Below, one piece after another: positions 58,844 through 64,000 of a stretch of DNA of 64,000 bases (positions are counted from its first letter, which is position 1; each line of letters starts with the position of its first letter). The notes beneath the pieces are model-generated. The model searched no databases, had not been told where the DNA came from, and saw nothing but the letters and a program-made list of their open reading frames with translations. The translations under genes were made by a program, and so were the position numbers. Source of the stretch: Otis tarda (taxonomy: Eukaryota; Chordata; Aves; Otidiformes; Otididae); contig CM048560.1 in the NCBI GenBank assembly GCA_026413225.1, forward strand, positions 16,200,001 to 16,264,000, read 5' to 3'.

Positions 58844-60630
58844 GTAGGTAACATTATGTAAATCATGCATTCAGTGTAACTTTTTGTATATATTCAGAAT
58901 TATTAATCAAAAATACTTTTTCATGCTGAAAAAAAGGTAGGTCAGCTAAAGTTTATATTTATGTCTAGGTTTTCTATAAAACTACTGTGATCATAACTAC
59001 TGGTGTGGTAATGTAAGAGACAGTGCTGTTACTATAAGAGCGTTTTCTTGCACCTGTTTTTCCCCCTTAAAATTGTTAAAGAAACTGCAGTAGTAATGTA
59101 AATTATTTTGATCACTTTTTTTTTAAAGGGAATTGCATGGTGCACATATATTATAAAGAGGAAGGTTGCTATGGAAGCCTTTGGGAGTGGAAGCACGGTA
59201 GCTCTGCCAGCGTGATGCTGAGGCCAAACTATTAGCTCTGGCAGGAGGCTGGATTAATTGATTCATTACCCCGGGTGCAGGGTTGTGCTGGTGAGGCTGA
59301 GCTAGGGTGTCTCTGCAGATCTGGGCTGAAAGGGTGTACCAGCTCAGCTCAATGTTGCCTTCAAGGTCTGTAATCTGGAATTAAGTCCTAATTATTTTAG
59401 TTCATAAAAATAAATCTCTGACAAAATCCCAGAAAGGTTCATAATAGGCTACAGAGTCCATCCAGCCCTATTGGGATGAACCTCACCTTGGTTATTCCTG
59501 ACAGTTGCCTAATCTATTTTAAAGTTATCATGTCAATGGTGATGGCAAAGACCTTTTAATAACAGTTGTCAGTGTTACTGGAGGTCTCATAGGTTAGGCA
59601 GATGCATTGCCATTTATGGGGATTTTTCCTGTCCCATGTTTTGTCCTAGACAGGGATTTTTAAAACAGTGTGTTGCAATAGCTTGTGACAGAAAAAGGAA
59701 AGAGTGTAGAGTTAAGTACCTAGCTGATATTGTAGCTTCTTCAAGTGCTGAAGTGATTCTTCTTGGTATGTTTGTTTGTCAAAGTTCTTCCTGTGGTTGC
59801 AAGGGGAAGCCTCTGCTTATGTGTCCAGCTTGCATACAGCGTGGGTCGTTGGAGAAGAGGCCAAGTGGATATACAGTCAGTCAAAATGAGGTAGTGGGAA
59901 AAGTGGACAGTGGACAGATGGCTTGCTTAAATCTGATATGTCCTCACTGTGGAAAAGATGACCAGCTTTGGAAGAGACAGGGCTGAGCAATTAAATGTGT
60001 TACAATTTGGCTTCCTTTCATCGTCAGCATGGAAAATTATGTTGTTTCAAGCCCTCAAGCCTTGTGGGACTTTCTCGGGGGTTGACCTCCTGAAGGCATC
60101 CATCCAACATTAGTAACTTCGATTATTTAATAGTGCATGATACTAACATTTTGCAATAGCTTCATTACAGATGAACTTTTAGCAATACAGGGCGTGTCTG
60201 TGTCTGTGGCTTGAGCTGAGGATATGAATGCTGGTTTTGGCTGAGAAGAGGGATTATTTGGAGGGAATCTGAATCATTATAGATGTGTAAAAATCTGCTT
60301 TAAAAAAGTGTAGAAAATAAAACTGTTTTAATTGATCACAACCACAATTCCATTTTGCTGCTGATGAGATTGCTTGCCTAAGAAGTCAGTTTACATCTTA
60401 ATGCCAGCTTTAGTTAAAAACCACTAATTTAAAAGTGTTATCAAACATAGTACTACTACTAGAAAGTTATTCAGTGTTCAGAAACCTTAGTATGTCTGTC
60501 CCGAAGTTTGTTGTGGTTTTTTGTGTTTTACTCCCCAATTCTGTGTTTTCCTCTGGCAGCTGTTCTTGAAACAAACCCTTTAAAAAGCACTATGGCCTTG
60601 GATTTGATCAGATGCATATTCATAAGTAGA

Positions 60631-60708
60631 GTCATAGAATGATTTTGGCTGGAAGGGACCCTCTGGAAGTCTAGTCCAGCTGCCTTCTCAGAGCGGGGCT
60701 AGCTTCAG
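60631..60708 (-). mobile_element. CR1 LINE 3'-end fragment
   Basis: Starts GTCATAGAATGATTTTGGCT, then GGAAGGGACC, CTCTGGA and TCTAGTCCAGCTGCC. This is the reverse complement of a CR1 3' UTR (TGGACTAGA...GGTCCCTTCC... with an ATTCTATGA end). It is more diverged than the 29 kb and 41 kb copies, so probably an older insertion. Confidence 0.88.
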
Positions 60709-63069
60709 TTATTTCTTTCTTGGAGACCGATCCTTGCTGCTATCTGCATGGGAAGGAGATAGCTGAAGGGAGTAGAAAGAGTCACAGTTCGTTAGGGGGA
60801 GGTGAGGAAGCACTGTCGTTGTTCCTGGCTGTGCCTGTCCTGTGGGTTTTGATTTTCGTCCATGTTTTTTATTTTTGCAGTAAATTCTTAATGAGAGCAA
60901 CTAGCTAGTGTCCTTTCTAGAGCATCAGGAGTACAGTAAGATAAGAGCAATAAAGAACTGATGGGATCTGATGAAGGAGAGAGCGAGCGATCTCAGGCAG
61001 ATATAACTACTACTGGGGAAGGACAGCTCTCTGAAGGTTATTTAGTTAGAGCTTGTGCAGTGTTTTTACTGTTAGTAGTGACCGAATCCTGTTAACCCAA
61101 ACAATTATGCTTTAAATGCAGGGAGTTTGTGGCTGTAGGTGAAATGCAGGTGGGAGCAAGCAGTGGGTTCTAGTCATGTGTGGAAAAAGCTGTGGCAGAT
61201 GCCCATGAGCTGTTGTCAGTGTGATGGCCAGGGTACCACAGGCTTGGTTCTTAGTTGCCAATATACAGAACATACCCTTTTTCAGGCTTGGACCGTTGAC
61301 ATACTAATATAAATAACACTGAGAAGTATAAATAAAACTAAGAAGTATAAATGCCATTCACTGTGTGTGCCTGTGGTGAAGCCTGGGGGAGGCAGGGGGC
61401 AGCATGCCACCTCCCTAGGGTGTTGATTTTTATATACTGAGCCTTTTTCCAGCTTACTCTTTGTTTCTGAAGTAGTGAGGCTGCTGCAGGAGAGAGCACA
61501 CCTTTCTTTTGTTTGCCAGTCCTGCACTGACAGTGCTATTACTGGTCTAGATTTTGTTGGTGACTTCCCAATATCTTCAGCATTGTTATCTTTTCAGATG
61601 TAAGTGATTTTTCTGGACAGAATCTGTGTTTTGTTTGTTTTCTTTCCACTCTTGCTTTTTAAGATGCTAATGTGTTAAATGTATGTCAAAAAACCTCAGA
61701 CGGCATGATGCATAGAGATGCATGTTCAAACCTGAGCCACAAAACTGTCTGTTTTTCATGCTAATAGCTTAAAGAGTACACCTCACTAACTTTGCATTGA
61801 AAATGGTCTGTATAAATATTCAAGGAATATTTACCATTTTCTTTATCTCCTCTTACTGCCTGGATGTAACTAACTGCTTATCTGAATCTGATTTACTATT
61901 AGCTTGTACACAAATTTCTTGTAAGCTCATATTTGTACAACTTTGATTGTTCACAAAAAGACTGCAAAGAAAACCTTGAATACTGCAAGATTTTTCTTCC
62001 CCATAGAAAGTCCGAGGCAGGATGGAGAGGAGAGTTGCTGGCAAACTACCTGCCTGTCTGAAGGAGTTATGTTTTTGAAGTGGGCTTGAACTAAGGTCTG
62101 GTAACCTGCAGTAGGAACTCCACACAAACACCCAGAACTGCACACGCTACAGCCTTGGATAACCTCATAAGCAAGTCTGGCTTTGTAGTCTTGAGAGCAA
62201 AAATATTCTGTACTAATGTGGCTTAAATCAAAGGCTGAAACATTTATTTTACTTGCTGGCAAATTTGTGCAGTTGAGTGCATGATGCATATCTTGATGAA
62301 ATGTCTTGGAGGACAGCTGAAATGCATACCTGCCCTAGACCCTGAAGGTCAAACCTTCAACGAGATAGGTTCTTCCATGAAAGAATGGGAATTTTTTTTT
62401 TTAAACTTGAACTTCTTTTTTTCCTTTTTCTTTCCTGCCTTACTGTTCAGCTGGAAAGAAGATGGAAGGGTGATACAGCCTGTGGATCTGCGCTGGCTGA
62501 GGGTCTCATTCCAGCCTTCTGTGGTAGAACCTCTGGTGGTGCAAATCATTCCTGCTGCCGACAAAGCAGCGCAGCCGGGGCATCTGATAGCAACCAGAAT
62601 TTGCCCGTGCAGTTATGTTCTCTTTCCCTCAACCCCTCTGACGTTTGGTGTTGTGTGTGCCTGTCTTGTAGACACCTCTTTCCTTGTGACAGTTTCATGG
62701 TTGTGGTCAGGCTGATGGAGAGACTGTAAGAATTTGATATATTGAAGAATGTACCCATTTTCTGTAATACTGAGCTTACTGGTTTATCTGCTCACATTAG
62801 GTCTGTCTCTATGGTTTTCTTTCAACAGCTCTTTATTCCCTGGTTCTTTGCTGTATTGTTACTCTAGCTTTTTTTTTTTTTCTTTCATTCTACATACTTG
62901 TTCTTGTAAATAATCTTACATTGTTGCGAGCATGTGCGCTTCATTTTCAATAAGGCTGTTTGCTTGTAAGCTCATGTATCTTTTGGATCTGTGCCCCCCA
63001 GATATGGTGGTGATGGGTGCCATGTTAATAAGCGAAACAACAGGAAGAAACAGGCCTTGTTGTGACATC

Positions 63070-63093
63070 TTTTTTTTTTTTTTTTTTTTTTTT
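63070..63093. repeat. Poly-T run (24 T)
   Basis: Uninterrupted homopolymer in TGFBR3 intron 2. Confidence 0.9.
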
Positions 63094-64000
63094 AAGAGGA
63101 ACTTCCCCTGACCTTGAACACTGTTTCCAAAAGCAATATAGGATCCTTCAAAGTATAATAGTGTCCTTCCACTGGAAGGTGAAGGACATGATCTTTAAAA
63201 AAAAAAAAAAAATTCTGGGAGTCACTCACACAAATTTATTTCTGTTTTAAACAGTATTTGCTGGGTATTTCCCAGAAGTAATTAAATTGTAAACTTTATT
63301 TTTTCCTCAAATTGTTTGTTGTCAGAGGTGTGGGGGTTTTTGTTTGTTTAAATTGTGGTTAGAGGATGAGAACCAAGGGACAGAGGCTGACTATTGAATT
63401 ATTAGAACTGAAGTAAAGCACAGACTGCTTACAACTTTTGAATGGATAGAGATTTCAGTCTCCACCTCCCTTTTCCTTCAGTTCTTTCTAACGATCAGCC
63501 AACTTCTGCCTCCCTTGGAAAACGACCCTACCCTGAGGTAGGTCCTCCACCTCAGCACAGCTGTTTGGTGTCCTATTCCTGTGTAAATTAAGTTTTTAAC
63601 CTGGTCTTCTGCCTGTCTCTCAACCAGCTCAATTGAGTCTGTGCCATTTCTGTGTGGTTTATGCATAAATAGTATTTTTATCTTTCAAAACCACACAAAA
63701 ATTCTAAAGAACTGTGAGTGTCAGAATACAGAGAAAGGTTATATATTTTAGAAGAGGTAGTTGTATCACAGACTTGGAACGGCTTGAACTCAGCAGGCTG
63801 CATTTTTCCTGTATCAGCAAGGCTCTGAAGCTAAAAACAGCTGAATTTCGGCAGCGGGGTTCTACACCTGTGGGGAGCAGTATGATGTAGGTCCTGATTC
63901 AGCAAAACAGCTGAGTGTATATCTAAGTGCTTTGCTGAACCAGAGCATTTATCAGTAAACATGGCAGTCTGATTCTTTGATTAAAACTGACTCTGGATGA

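Larger units (their letters stand above)
58844..64000 (+). other. TGFBR3: TGFBR3 intron 2, part
   Basis: Starts gtaggtaaca and runs to the right edge; no exon 3 resembling the betaglycan orphan domain was recognised. Contents: a CR1 fragment at 60631, a T24 run (63070-63093), an A-rich run near 63197-63212 and a Cys-rich open frame at 59636-59986 (see findings). Confidence 0.75.

Overview
This is vertebrate nuclear DNA, almost certainly from a bird or a close sauropsid relative. Coding sequence is broken into short exons with GT-AG introns. The only interspersed repeats I can name are CR1 LINE 3' ends. One CpG island sits at a promoter, and the rest is AT-rich, CpG-poor spacer. I see no bacterial genes, CRISPR array, tRNA or rRNA.

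The left part (1 to about 12,734, minus strand) holds most of BRDT, the testis-associated BET bromodomain protein. Eleven coding exons can be placed to the base by reading frame and splice sites. They join in frame to about 677 residues: start codon, bromodomain 1, linker, bromodomain 2, a Lys-rich stretch, the ET domain and a Ser-rich SEED-like tract. The C-terminal exons lie off the left edge. Bromodomain 1 has all its hallmark residues. Bromodomain 2 keeps its WPF shelf and acetyl-lysine asparagine but has lost the conserved ZA-loop tyrosines.

The middle (12,735 to about 43,370) is a roughly 31 kb intergenic spacer. It contains three CR1 remnants, simple repeats and two GC-richer patches. 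It must also contain the BRDT promoter and non-coding first exon(s), which I could not locate.

The right part (about 43,370 to 64,000, plus strand) is the 5' end of TGFBR3 (betaglycan, the type III TGF-beta co-receptor). A CpG island holds the promoter and a non-coding exon 1 ending at 44,348. A 14.3 kb intron follows. Exon 2 (58,668-58,843) carries the start codon and a 20-residue signal peptide closely resembling mammalian betaglycan. The rest of the window is intron 2.

The two genes are divergent, which as I recall is also the mammalian arrangement of TGFBR3 and BRDT. This supports both identifications. They do not obviously work together: BRDT reads acetylated histones in male germ cells, while TGFBR3 is a cell-surface proteoglycan. 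The most notable points are the altered BRDT bromodomain 2, an upstream ORF in TGFBR3 in the same frame as the main ORF and separated from it by one TGA, and a GGGGCC-type repeat in the TGFBR3 CpG island.
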